Assembly (NCBI GenBank): GCA_002964805.2 | Contig: PUDQ02000143.1 | Coordinates: forward strand, 10,001-74,000 | Length of the DNA: 64,000 nucleotides | From: Trametes villosa | Taxonomy: Eukaryota; Basidiomycota; Agaricomycetes; Polyporales; Polyporaceae | Direction: 5' to 3' | Shown here: piece by piece, positions 33,118 to 42,322 of the stretch | How the letters are laid out: every line of letters starts with the position of its first letter | How positions within the stretch are numbered: the first letter of the stretch is position 1 | Notes under the pieces: generated by a model | Seen by the model: the letters and a program-made list of their open reading frames with translations, nothing else | What the model was told of the DNA's origin: nothing | Databases searched by the model: none | Translations under genes and position numbers: made by a program

Positions 33118-33927
33118 ATGCCTCCCATGTACGTTCTTCTACTCTCATACACCGTTCTATCATTGACGGTAACAGTATAGACGCGACAAGTTCACTATCC
33201 ACTCAAAGGCCGTCGTGTGCCAGGATGTCGAGCTCAAGGGCGATATCACCATAGGCGCAGGTGCGCGTCCTCCTAGCACCGCGCTCGAACACGCATAACG
33301 GACTGCGCCCTAGGCACCATCGTCCATCCGAAGGCGACCATCTTCGCCATTGCGGCGCCTATCGTCATAGGCTCAGGATGCATAATTGAAGAAGGTGCAA
33401 TCATCGTGAATAGGTCCGTAGCCGCCGTCGCCCGCCACCGTGGTGGTTAAGCTCATCCTTCCTAGGCGCAAAGAGGTGATGCGTATCGGAGATGACAACC
33501 TCTTCGAGATCGGCTGTCGTAAGTGTCCATTCTCCTGGCAGAGTGCATTGGTCCGAAGGCGGGGCGCGGACGTCCTTCGGATCCACGCGCCCTTCCCGGC
33601 TAACGGCTTGAGTGACGGCGTCTCACTCTCTTCGCAGGTGTCGAGTCCCCTACGGTCGGCAATTGCAACACGGTGTGCACGCGGGCGCGCGTGCACCATA
33701 CTCTCCGAATGTCTTCCTACTGCGTCGTCGGTGCCGGAGTCCTCGTCGTACCTACCGAGGATGAGATGCTCGACGAGTATACCGTGATCCACGGGCCTGC
33801 GGCTGAGCGGCGCATATGGAGCGGGCGCGGCAAAGTCCAGGAGATGGACCTGAGGAGAAAGCACGCGGAATACCTGAGGGAAATGCTTCCGAAGTTCAAC
33901 AGGCTGAGGAGGGGAGATGGGACGTAA
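33118..33927 (+). CDS. Dynactin subunit 6 (p27), left-handed beta-helix
   Basis: Exons splice to MPPIRDKFTIHSKAVVCQDV, then ELKGDITIGAG, TIVHPKATIFAIAAPIVIGSG, EEGAIIVNR, MRIGDDNLFEIGC and GVESPTVGNCN. The repeated hexapeptide rungs (x-I-x-G-x-x) are those of the gamma-carbonic-anhydrase-like left-handed helix. The C-terminal helix EMDLRRKHAEYLREMLPKF matches the end of DCTN6. In animals and filamentous fungi, p27 sits with p25 in the pointed-end complex of dynactin and helps attach cargo such as early endosomes. Introns are of normal short size. The 5' exon is only 11 nt long. Confidence 0.88.
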
Positions 33928-34149
33928 CGAGGTGTGTCGTTCGATTGGCCTGGTCATGTAGCACATGTTTGTGCAGGATCTGTTACGTCCCTATGAACTC
34001 ATTCTGAATGCGTCGTTGGTGCTGAATAGTGTGGACAAGGTGTTTGAGAGCAATTGTGATAGGTATGACAAGCGATAATATGGTACATCCATGATCGTTC
34101 TATAGTATCTCAGGTATTACACAGAAAGGAAAGCGAAGGACGCGGGATT

Positions 34150-34828
34150 TTAAGCAAAGAGGGGCACGGCGGTGGGGAAAGCGCGGCGCGCATTCGCGTC
34201 GACAGTGGTCTCGCCGACGGTGGTGGTCGAGGTCACCGTCGCGCTCTCGACGTCGGTCGTGAACGCCGTGATCGTCGCGGTACGTGTGCCGGTCACCGTC
34301 GCCGTGGTCATACGCGTCACCGGGACGGTGATCGTCGTCGTGCCCGTGCAGGTGATGGTCGCGCGAGCCGTCGTCGTCGCGGTGAGCGTCGTCGTCTCAG
34401 TGCTCGTGCTCGACGTGGTGCTCGTCACCGTGCGCGTCGTCGTGTCCGTCGACGTCGAGGTGCGGGTGACAGTCACCGTCGTCGTCGGAGCGGCGTCTGC
34501 ACGGGCGGTGATGGTGGCAGGGGCGTGCGGGTGGTCGTCGCCGCGCTTGCGCTCAGCCGCCGCGGTGACTGTGGTGGTCGTAGTGTGCGTGGAGGTGGAG
34601 GTGGGCCTTACGGTCGTGGTCGTGATGGAGGCCGCGGGGCAGGGCTGGATCGCGCCCGAGTATGAGCCACCAGCTTTGTATGCCGGGTATCCGCCGTAAG
34701 CGGGGTATTGAGCTGTACATATTGTCAGTGGACGTCGCTGCTGAGAACAGGCCTGGGCACTCACCAACGACCTCTGCGCCGAGGGCGGCGAGGACAGTGA
34801 GGATGATGGTGGTCTTGGAAGCGAACAT
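34150..34828 (-). CDS. Thr-rich secreted protein 1, copy A
   Basis: Exon 1 encodes a signal peptide (MFASKTTIILTVLAALGAEV); a roughly 52-nt intron joins it to AQYPAYGGYPAYKAGGSY. The mature part is an almost regular T-x-T-x pattern (TVTRTSTSTDTTTRTVTST and so on) of about 150 residues with few cysteines. AERKRGDD is a candidate Kex2 cleavage site at about residue 70. The alternating Thr pattern suggests extended beta structure and heavy O-glycosylation; a wall or surface role is an inference. It is about 210 residues and ends AVPLFA, unlike copy B (56652-57317), because the duplication border falls in the last codons. Confidence 0.75.
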
Positions 34829-34906
34829 GTTGGAGGGTGATGGTGTGTGTTGGAAAGGTAGAGAGGGCAGGAGTTTGCTGAAAGATGGAAGCGAAGATGC
34901 GACCCC

Positions 34907-34913
34907 TTATATA
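34907..34913 (-). promoter_or_regulatory. TATA box of Thr-rich protein 1 copy A
   Basis: TATATAA on the minus strand about 80 bp before the ATG, in the same place as in copy B. Confidence 0.65.
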
Positions 34914-35911
34914 CCCCTCGAGGACCCCCGTTCTATCTCTCTCAAAGAAGCAAGGTCCTAGGAAGCCCCCAAGGGAACTCGGACTTCAAGCTTCAAGCTT
35001 GAGCGGGCGACCCAGAGTCGCCTACGTGAATGCCGGTGGTCCGCGGACTAGCGATCGGCGGTGGAACATCCAGGCAGTGCACTTCCGAGTGAGCGAACCC
35101 CACAGGGACAGCTAGTAAGTGGGTATGCGAGTCTGTAGGCTGTCTTAGTTCGCCGAGGAGGGAGACTCGTAGCACAGCCTCGGTGTGGGTCCCGTCGGAA
35201 GCAAACCATTCGTCGGTGTAGTGGTTGTGTTCCAGTGATCGATCGGACCAACGGCCACCTCGGTCTACGAACAAGGCCAACTATCCTGCAGCGCTGGAAG
35301 AAGACCCAGTGGCTAGAATGCCGGGGGAGGCTCTGACTTCCGACTGGCGAGAAGTCCGCGGCCTTGCGATTCGGACTGTGGCATTCGAAGAACTAGCGGG
35401 TGCTCCCTTCCGTGATTCTCCGAGAACAAGATATCCGATGCTCCGCAGCCAGTAGAGCCCCAGATTACACCCGATGGTACAATGCGGAGTTGAGCCCAAG
35501 CCCAGATGGGTGGAGGAAGCGGAGAGCGGGAAGGAGACCCTGAGACCGATATCCGAGTCCCGAGCACAGGCTGACGTGACGACCGTCAGGAATCGACAGC
35601 GGATGTGCACTTCCTTCTTTCTCCAAGAGTGTGCCACCTACGAGTCTGCAGTCATTCAGCCAGCAGGAGAGCACAGAGTCGAGCGGCGTGAGTGGATGGA
35701 AGAGTCGGAGGAGCAAGCGCTTGTAGAGGTCGGATACTTGAACGGGGAAAGCCGAGAGCGGACAGCCACTCGATCGCCCGCGATCCTTGCCGACGCCGCG
35801 GACTCCTGCTCTCCTTTCTCCGCGACCGTCGACCATGAGCATCGCAAAGTCCAAGTTCCACTCGTTCCCTCTCAGTGCCCTTGTGAGATTATGTGAGCCG
35901 CATGTCAGGCG

Positions 35912-35918
35912 TATATAA
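35912..35918 (+). promoter_or_regulatory. TATA box of Thr-rich protein 2 copy A
   Basis: TATATAA about 85 bp before the ATG at 36001, conserved in arm B. Confidence 0.65.
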
Positions 35919-36000
35919 GGCCATGCGCTCTCGGTAGGAGCAGCACTCACATCCCCCGCCTACTACCACACACCCAACTCGCACTCCAACATTTCTACAC

Positions 36001-36564
36001 ATGTTCTCTTACAAGTTCATCGCCGTCTTCGCTACAGCCCTCGCTGTATGCGCCGGTGTTCACGCCGACGGTAAGTCTCTACGCTCTTAACTTTCTATCT
36101 CTCCTCACCTCTTCGCCGCAGATGTCGAGGCACGCGCCGCTGCTCGCTCATGCAGTGCGAGCACGTACACTGTCACCTCCGTCCACCCAACCACCACTAC
36201 CGCCACTACTACCGCCACCGTAACAGTGCCTGCCCAGGCCAATGGCAAGCGCGCAGCAGTGAACACGGTCACGTCGACCTCGACCTCGACCAAAACAGTC
36301 ACCACTACCGCAACGAGCACTTCAACGTCCCTGTCGACCGCGACCGTGACAAGCACCGCGACGCTCACCTCTACATCCACGACCACGAGCACGGCGATCG
36401 CGACGACGACGGTCCGCACGACCACGAACCCGGTGGTGATGAGCACGGTCACGAGCACCAAGTTCTTGTCGAGCACGGAGACCGTCCCTGTGACCCGTAC
36501 CAGCACGGAGACTACCACCACTGTCGAGACTACCACCGTGCCCACCGTTACTCGTGGCCAGTAA
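36001..36564 (+). CDS. Thr-rich secreted protein 2, copy A
   Basis: Exon 1 encodes a signal peptide (MFSYKFIAVFATALAVCAGV, cleavage near HAD). A roughly 52-nt intron leads to VEARAAARSCSASTYTVTSV. A single Lys-Arg (ANGKR) at about residue 62 is a candidate Kex2 site. The rest alternates Thr with Val, Ser or Ala (TSTSLSTATVTSTATLTSTS), ending VTRGQ, for about 169 residues. It has no known domain. It shares its layout (signal, short linker, KR site, T-x-T tract) with Thr-rich protein 1, which it faces across a common promoter region. Confidence 0.75.
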
Positions 36565-37018
36565 AAGTGAGGGACTTGGGATTGTATCCGTCTCCATTTC
36601 AAAGTTGTACCATAGTCGGATGGAGGGCATATCATAAATGAAACACTGTATACCTACAGCTTACCTCCTGCTGACAATTGGACCTCCCGCTCAGCTTGTA
36701 ATGACGACTCTCCGCTTGCCTCCCGGATGCATGCGCTCAAGGTGTCCGTCAAATATGGGAAAGTCCCACATCCTTTCCCTTCTTCCATTGACCGTGTGCA
36801 GACCGTGTGCAGACCGTGAAGATATCTATCCGCCTTCCTCTGAACCACCAAAATAGTGCCAGACGTGCGTACGTTTTGCATCTCAGTCCGAGATTCTCGG
36901 AACGCGGTCTGCGCCACTGCCGCCACTGCCGCCACTGCGTCCGAGCGCCCGTGCGCCGTTCCTTCTCCGCGACGGTCACCGACCTGCACCTTAGTCTGTT
37001 CCGGTTGGAGCCCATCAA
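36565..37018. other. Intergenic, arm A
   Basis: About 450 bp between Thr-rich protein 2 and the kinase. It contains short tandem GCCACTGCC units (36913-36937) near the kinase leader. No gene. Confidence 0.4.
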
Positions 37019-37607
37019 ATGTCTCTGCTAGACGATTGGTCGACCAGCAACGTCCTCGTCAATGACCCTATGCGCATATATCGCGCGAAGCGCGACGCCG
37101 CACGCAAGCGAGTGACAGACAAGTATTCCATCCTCGGCTACATCTCCTCTGGAACGTACGGCAGGGTGTACAAGGCACAGAGCAAAGACAGCGACCAACG
37201 GATGCATGCCATCAAGAAGTTCAAGCCGGATAAAGAAGGCGATGTTGTGACCTATACCGGCATCAGTCAGAGCGCTATCCGCGAAATTGCTGTAGGTCCA
37301 GTGAAAGTGACGGAGAACTGCATACTGACACGACCGTAGTTGAACAGGGAAATCTCGCACGAGAACATTGTTTCTCTGAAAGAGGTCATCCTCGAGGACA
37401 AGTCCATCTACATGGTCTTCGAGTACGCCGAGCACGAGTTCTTGGTAAATCTGCCTCCCCTCGCGTTCTCATGCGAATGAAGTTAACTGGGGAACAGCAA
37501 GTCATCCACCACCACTCGCAAACGCTTCGTTCCTCCATAACCCAGCCCGTCCTCAAGTCGCTGACTTACCAGCTCCTCAATGGGCTCCTGTACCTCCACG
37601 AGGCGCA

Positions 37608-37641
<34 letters not shown>

Positions 37642-38598
37642 CTCATCACGTCCTCTGGGGTTGTCAAGATCGGCGATCTTGGGCTAGCACGTCTGACGCA
37701 TCAGCCCCTCCAACCGCTTTTCCTGGGCGACAAAGTGGTCGTCACAATATGGTACCGCGCGCCGGAGCTTCTGCTAGGTGCGAAGCACTACAACAAGTCC
37801 ATCGACATATGGGCCGTTGGGTGCGTTATGGCGGAGCTCGCTAGCCTCAGGCCCATCTTCAAGGGAGAGGAGGCGAAACTGGACTCGAAGAAGAATGTAC
37901 CCTTCCAGAAAGACCAAATGCTGAAGATCTTCGAAGTGTTAGGCACGCCGTCAGGTACGCTCATGCCATCGTAGCTGGGCCGTTTGACCTCACGTTGTCC
38001 CATAGATCGGGACTGGCCCAAGCTGAAGGATTTACCCGAGTACCAGAGCATGAAGAAACTCGATCCGTGCGTCGTTCACACATCAGCAGTGTGTCGCTGC
38101 GCCTCTAACCTCCGCGCACTCAGCTTCAATAACCGTCTCTCCGAATGGTGCCAATCCCGCATCCGCTCTCACGGCGCCAATCTTCTCGCGCAACTCTTCG
38201 CATACGATCCAGACAAGCGTCTCACGGCGGCCGAGGCTCTGCAACATAAGTGGTTCCAAGAGGAACCTCGACCCACTCGCAAGTACGTGCGAGCATCCTT
38301 CCACGCTTCGGTATAGATGGCTGACCCTCCTATCTTTAGCGCGTTTGAGTCGCTCCCATCCCACCAGATGCCGCCTCATCGCCGCATAACGAACGACGAC
38401 GCCGCGTCCATGTTGCCTATTGCCGCGCCAGGCTCGCAGGTTCAGGCGCAGGTCTCACAGGTCCAGGCCACGGCGCAGGCGCACCTCTCGCAGCTTTCGC
38501 ACTCGCACTCCAACCACTCCAAAGTCGGGAGCGCGGCGAGTTTCGCTAGCCTGAGTGGCGGCGGGACGGCGTCGCGCAAGAAGGCAAGGCTAGGGTGA
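37019..38598 (+). CDS. SSN3: Cyclin-dependent kinase 8 (Mediator kinase Ssn3), copy A
   Basis: Six exons (37019-37291, 37340-37444, 37498-37954, 38006-38066, 38124-38282, 38340-38598) give 437 residues. The kinase features are complete: [11 protein letters not shown] glycine loop, HAIKKFK lysine, [11 protein letters not shown] (the Cdk8-type cyclin-binding helix), [10 protein letters not shown] catalytic loop, GDLGLARL in place of DFG, and [14 protein letters not shown]. The C-tail is Gln/Ser/His-rich and ends SRKKARLG. With cyclin C, Med12 and Med13, Cdk8 forms the Mediator kinase module that represses or tunes RNA polymerase II genes. A second intact copy is at 52854-54451. The two proteins differ at only a handful of sites I could see (for example Tyr/Phe in GYISSG, Asn/Asp in RSHGAN). 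Confidence 0.9.
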
Positions 38599-39195
38599 TA
38601 GTCGGGTCGCTTCGTTGCATTTGTTGCTATATCTGTTGGATTTGTACTTGTACTCTGCTCCTGTTGTATCATAACCCCTACATTCAGATGACCTGGAAAC
38701 GTCGATGAAGATCCCTATCACTCTTCATGCTTCCTATCACTCTTCCGCCCGATGAGAACGAGCGTCTTCTTGCGCACGTTGGCGGCCGCGTTTCGGCCAA
38801 CGTGCAGAGAGCGGATCGTGTCCGCTGCGGCAACAGCGCTAGGAATTACAAGTCATGAACCCGGCGGAATAATACCACCTCGGAACCACACCTTCTCGGG
38901 TGGGGCGGAAGAATTCATCATCCACCACTTCGGGTACTAGAATCGTTGCACTCCCTTGATCCTTGCGAGTCAGGCTCTAGACGTACGTGAGTGATTGTCA
39001 CTCCACACCATAAGCTGGTCTCGAGACGTAAGGTAACAAGCTGTGCTGGGCGGGCAAGACGGAACGTTGCATCCCAGGATGAAGGCAACATAGGTCACAT
39101 TGGATTGCAGCAGAGCACAAAACATTAGCAAAGCGAGACGAGAGCAAGACGGTAACAGGTGCGGTGATGAAGTCAAGTACTTGCGCAGCGGCGCT
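38599..39195. other. Intergenic at the inner border of arm A
   Basis: About 600 bp. The first 120 bp belong to the duplicated arm. An inverted repeat around GCACGTTGGCGGCCGCG / CGGCCAACGTGC (38774-38806) could be a hairpin terminator. I see no gene. Confidence 0.4.
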
Positions 39196-40212
39196 TTAGT
39201 GGGAGATGGGGTTGCTTGTCAATGAAGCCGTCATAGAACGAACGTAATCGAGGTCTATGATGGGCCCTGGGCCATGCAGCGGGTGCCATTGGCGGTACTC
39301 CTCGATCGCCCACTTCCATTGCTGAGACATGTCGTGAGCACAAGTTTACGTTCTAACACGGGTACTCACAAGGTACTTAATCAGCTCCTTGTCACGCGGC
39401 CGCACGGACTTCCACTCGTCCTTCCCCGCACAGAATATGCGGTACGAGTCGAGTGCGTACGGCCCACTGCCAGGGATATGCGACACGGACGTTGGAGGGT
39501 ATGGCACCTCGCGCGTCCCATAGCCGTCGGTGGCGGGTAAAGTGAGCTTTCCGCGGGACCGTCGAAGTTCTCCCGGAATAGGCGGGTCGGTGAGGAAGGT
39601 TTGTGAGATGTTGACAAGGCGAGTGGTGCGCATCTCGCCCAACCCGAGGTCTTTGACCAGCTCATGCAGAAGAGATCTGGGGGCTGAGAGGCAGTGAGCG
39701 GGGAAGGCGCTTCATTGTCGTCGCGGTGCGAATACTAGCCTTGAGCGAGTGCCGCAGGAGTACGCCACCGGCCCATAAGCTCGAAGAAGACGGGTATGGA
39801 CTTGATGCCCGCCGTCTTGTTCAGCAAGGTGACCGCTACCAAAACCTTCCATGGGCTCGTAGCGACATGCTCTGAGGTGTGCATGAGCGAACAAGTCTAC
39901 CTCGGAAGAAACGCGGGGTTGACCTTGTATAAGGATAGGCTTCGCCTGATAAAGCTCGTGCATTGCGCTTACGAAGTCCTCGTAAAATGCAAGGAAGGCG
40001 GGGTTAGTCGCGAGGAGGACGGCCGGGTCTACTCTTGGGGCGGGAAAGAATCGAGACTTGTTCGTCCAGCATGGCTGAGACAGTAGTTGCGTTGCGACCT
40101 CGCGAGGCTCGTGTGCGGCAGCCTTCTGGCGTTTGGGACTGGGAAAGTACTGGGACTCCAGGTTCTTTGGACGCGACCTCTTGCGTCTTGGAGTCTCTGA
40201 GGGTTGCGCCAT
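39196..40212 (-). CDS. MBD4-like HhH-GPD DNA glycosylase
   Basis: Exons join to LYQAKPILIQEHVATSPWKV, then LVAVTLLNKTAG ... PVFFELMGRWRTPAALAQ, LLHELVKDLGLGEMRTTRL, and the helix-hairpin-helix/Gly-Pro-Asp segment VSHIPGSGPYALDSYRIFC with the expected catalytic Asp in ALDSY. The end reads QWKWAIEEYRQWHPLHGPG with a short tail. The N-terminus is basic (RRKRSRP) and may be a nuclear signal. MBD4-class enzymes excise T or U opposite G at deaminated CpG. There is no methyl-CpG-binding domain here, as is usual in fungi and plants. One intron needs a GC donor (minus strand, near 39740) to keep frame. Confidence 0.82.
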
Positions 40213-40736
40213 TTTCCGCCCTCAGTCAGCCAAGGCGTGCTGCTTACTCGACTTTCGGCTCGGAGCAGTCTCGGTGTGAGTCGTCGAGCAACACCTCCGG
40301 AGGCTCCGACGTCCAAGTCAGCGTTCCCGCCGCCGGTCCCGCGCGCACCCACAACTGAGTCCTCTGCCGCCCGGGATGCGCGGGCCGGGTCCCAGACTCC
40401 TAGTAAAATCATCCAAAACTGCCAAAATGGGGAGGCTTAGTCCATCGCGCTGACGATTTGGGCAGTGCTCCGCGTGGCACAGACGCCGGGGACAGTTACT
40501 CAGCGGTGGTGTTTGTCATCGACCGCAGGCCCTCTCAAAAGGCGGAGACGCAAGGTACGCATTCCCCACCTCCCCCGTCCCCCCACCACCGTGAGTATCC
40601 CTCCATGCTGCTCCTCTGCATCCCGCCCGTCGTTTCCGAGCGAATTGATCCCAGAAACGCTGCTGGAGACGATGGATGCGGTCTTGAAATTCTGGATGAC
40701 GCTGGAGTCTGACCGCTTATTCTCAGACTAGTCGCC
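40213..40736. promoter_or_regulatory. Divergent promoter region (MBD4-like and RPL10)
   Basis: About 520 bp between start codons pointing apart. A GTACGC...CAG pattern (40554-40727) fits an intron in the RPL10 5' UTR, as is common for ribosomal genes. No separate gene. Confidence 0.4.
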
Positions 40737-41553
40737 ATGGGTCGCCGTCCCGCTCGCTGCTACCGCTACTGCAAGAACAAGCCGTACCCCAAGTCCCGCT
40801 ACAACCGCGGTGTCCCCGACCCGAAGGTGCGTCAGAACGAAGGAATCGCTGTGAACTCGCGGTTAACAGCGCAGCTTCGGTAGATCCGTATCTTCGATCT
40901 TGGCCGCAAGCGTGCCTCCGTCGACGAGTTCCCCTACTGCGTCCACCTCGTCTCCGATGAGTACGAGCAGCTTTCCAGCGAGGCTCTGGAAGCCGCCCGT
41001 ATTTGCGCCAACAAGTACGTGACGAAGACCTCCGGCAAGGACTCCTTCCACTTGAGGGTCCGTGTCCACCCCTTCCACGTTATCCGCATCAACAAGATGT
41101 TGTCTTGCGCTGGTGCCGATCGGTACGTCCGACCTCGTTCACTGCCTCGTTTATTGCTCTAACGGCTCGTTCGTACAGTCTCCAGACCGGTATGCGTGGC
41201 GCGTGGGGCAAACCCTACGGCACTGTCGCCCGTGTCAACATCGGCCAGATCATTCTCTCCATCCGCTGCAAGGACCAGAACGCCCCCGTTGTCCAGGAGG
41301 CGCTCCGCCGCGCTCGTTACAAGTTCCCCGGTCGCCAGAAGATCATCGTCTCCCGCAAGTGGGGCTTCACGAACGTCAACCGTGAGGACTACGTCAAGCT
41401 GAAGCAGGACAAGCGTGTGCTCCAGTACGTGCTGCTAATGCCGCATCTGTGTCCAGCGATACTGACCTTTTTTGCAGGGATGGCGCGTACGTTCAGTACA
41501 TCCGCCCAAGGGGCCCTCTCGAGGCGAACCTCAAGGCTCAGCTTCGCGCTTGA
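40737..41553 (+). CDS. RPL10: Large-subunit ribosomal protein L10 (uL16)
   Basis: ATG 40737 starts [20 protein letters not shown]. Exon 1 ends at 40826. After a 57-nt intron the reading is [20 protein letters not shown], then [60 protein letters not shown] and, after a last intron, [14 protein letters not shown]. This is uL16 end to end, at the usual length of just over 210 residues. uL16 sits at the central protuberance of the 60S subunit and is the last-step assembly factor that allows Nmd3 and Tif6 release. The short leader and strong codon bias fit a highly expressed gene. Confidence 0.97.
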
Positions 41554-42322
41554 TTCATGTATCATGTACTTCTATGACATCGCCGTGTCGCCAACATGAG
41601 CTTTGCTGTTGGGTACGTCGTCAGCCCGATTGTGTGGTGAGGTTCCATCGTTCTCGCTGTGTGAATGGTTGTGTTTTGCCCCTTATTCACTACATCAACC
41701 TTCTTCCGTGGTTGATGGCTAGGGGAAATGGGGCATATATTGATTCTCATCACGATCTACTATATGTCTACTCCTCGCCAAGGACTAAGCTTGTCTTTAG
41801 ATTGGAAGGCCTGACTGATGAGTACATTCCTTTGTATACGTATGCCGTATTGCTTGCCCGTCAATGATATTGCTTCAAACTCATCACCTGGTCGTGTGCG
41901 TTCTTGTCCGCCTCCGGTCGTCGTCGTGCTTGCCTCTGGCGGTCGTCGTCGTGCTTGCCTCTGGTCATTGCTCTCGCTTGGGTGTCGACGTTGCGCCTCA
42001 CGTACCCCAAGCTCGCCGGTGCGTCCCCTTGACATCGTGCATACTTCGCGCGCAGTTCTAATAACTGGGTTTATATATGCGTAGTGCAGACCCGCTACTG
42101 CTGCTTGTACGGGCGATCTGGGCCAACCGCATGACCATCGTACGTTGTGCCGTAGGGCCTATCAACGCTCCGGTGCTACCTTCTTGTCTTCTATCTGCTC
42201 ATGTGCACTAGACTTCTTCTGTTCGCCATTCCGTCGGAGAGTCCACGATATCGTCCTGGCCACTTATCTACCTTGCGCTCTGTTTCTGATACAGCTCCGT
42301 CCTATGTGCCACTCCGATCAGC
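41554..42322. other. Intergenic between RPL10 and hexosaminidase
   Basis: About 770 bp. A tandem CGGTCGTCGTCGTGCTTGCC repeat (two copies, about 41917-41960) and a TATATAT box (42072-42078) are present. I see no gene. Confidence 0.4.

Larger units (their letters stand above)
34829..36000. promoter_or_regulatory. Divergent intergenic region of duplicated arm A
   Basis: About 1.17 kb between two divergent Thr-rich protein genes. A plus-strand frame (35474-35896) is kept in both arms and is discussed as a finding. TATA boxes lie at both ends. The matching region of arm B is 55466-56651. Confidence 0.55.
34166..38720 (+). repeat. Inverted duplication, arm A
   Basis: A segment of about 4.55 kb repeated in reverse orientation at about 52730-57306. 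It carries the same three genes in the same order and the same introns. The kinase part is nearly identical between arms; the intergenic part has many substitutions and gaps. The outer border lies in the last codons of Thr-rich protein 1; the inner border lies about 120 bp past the kinase stop, where both arms share TACATTCAGATGACC. Confidence 0.9.
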
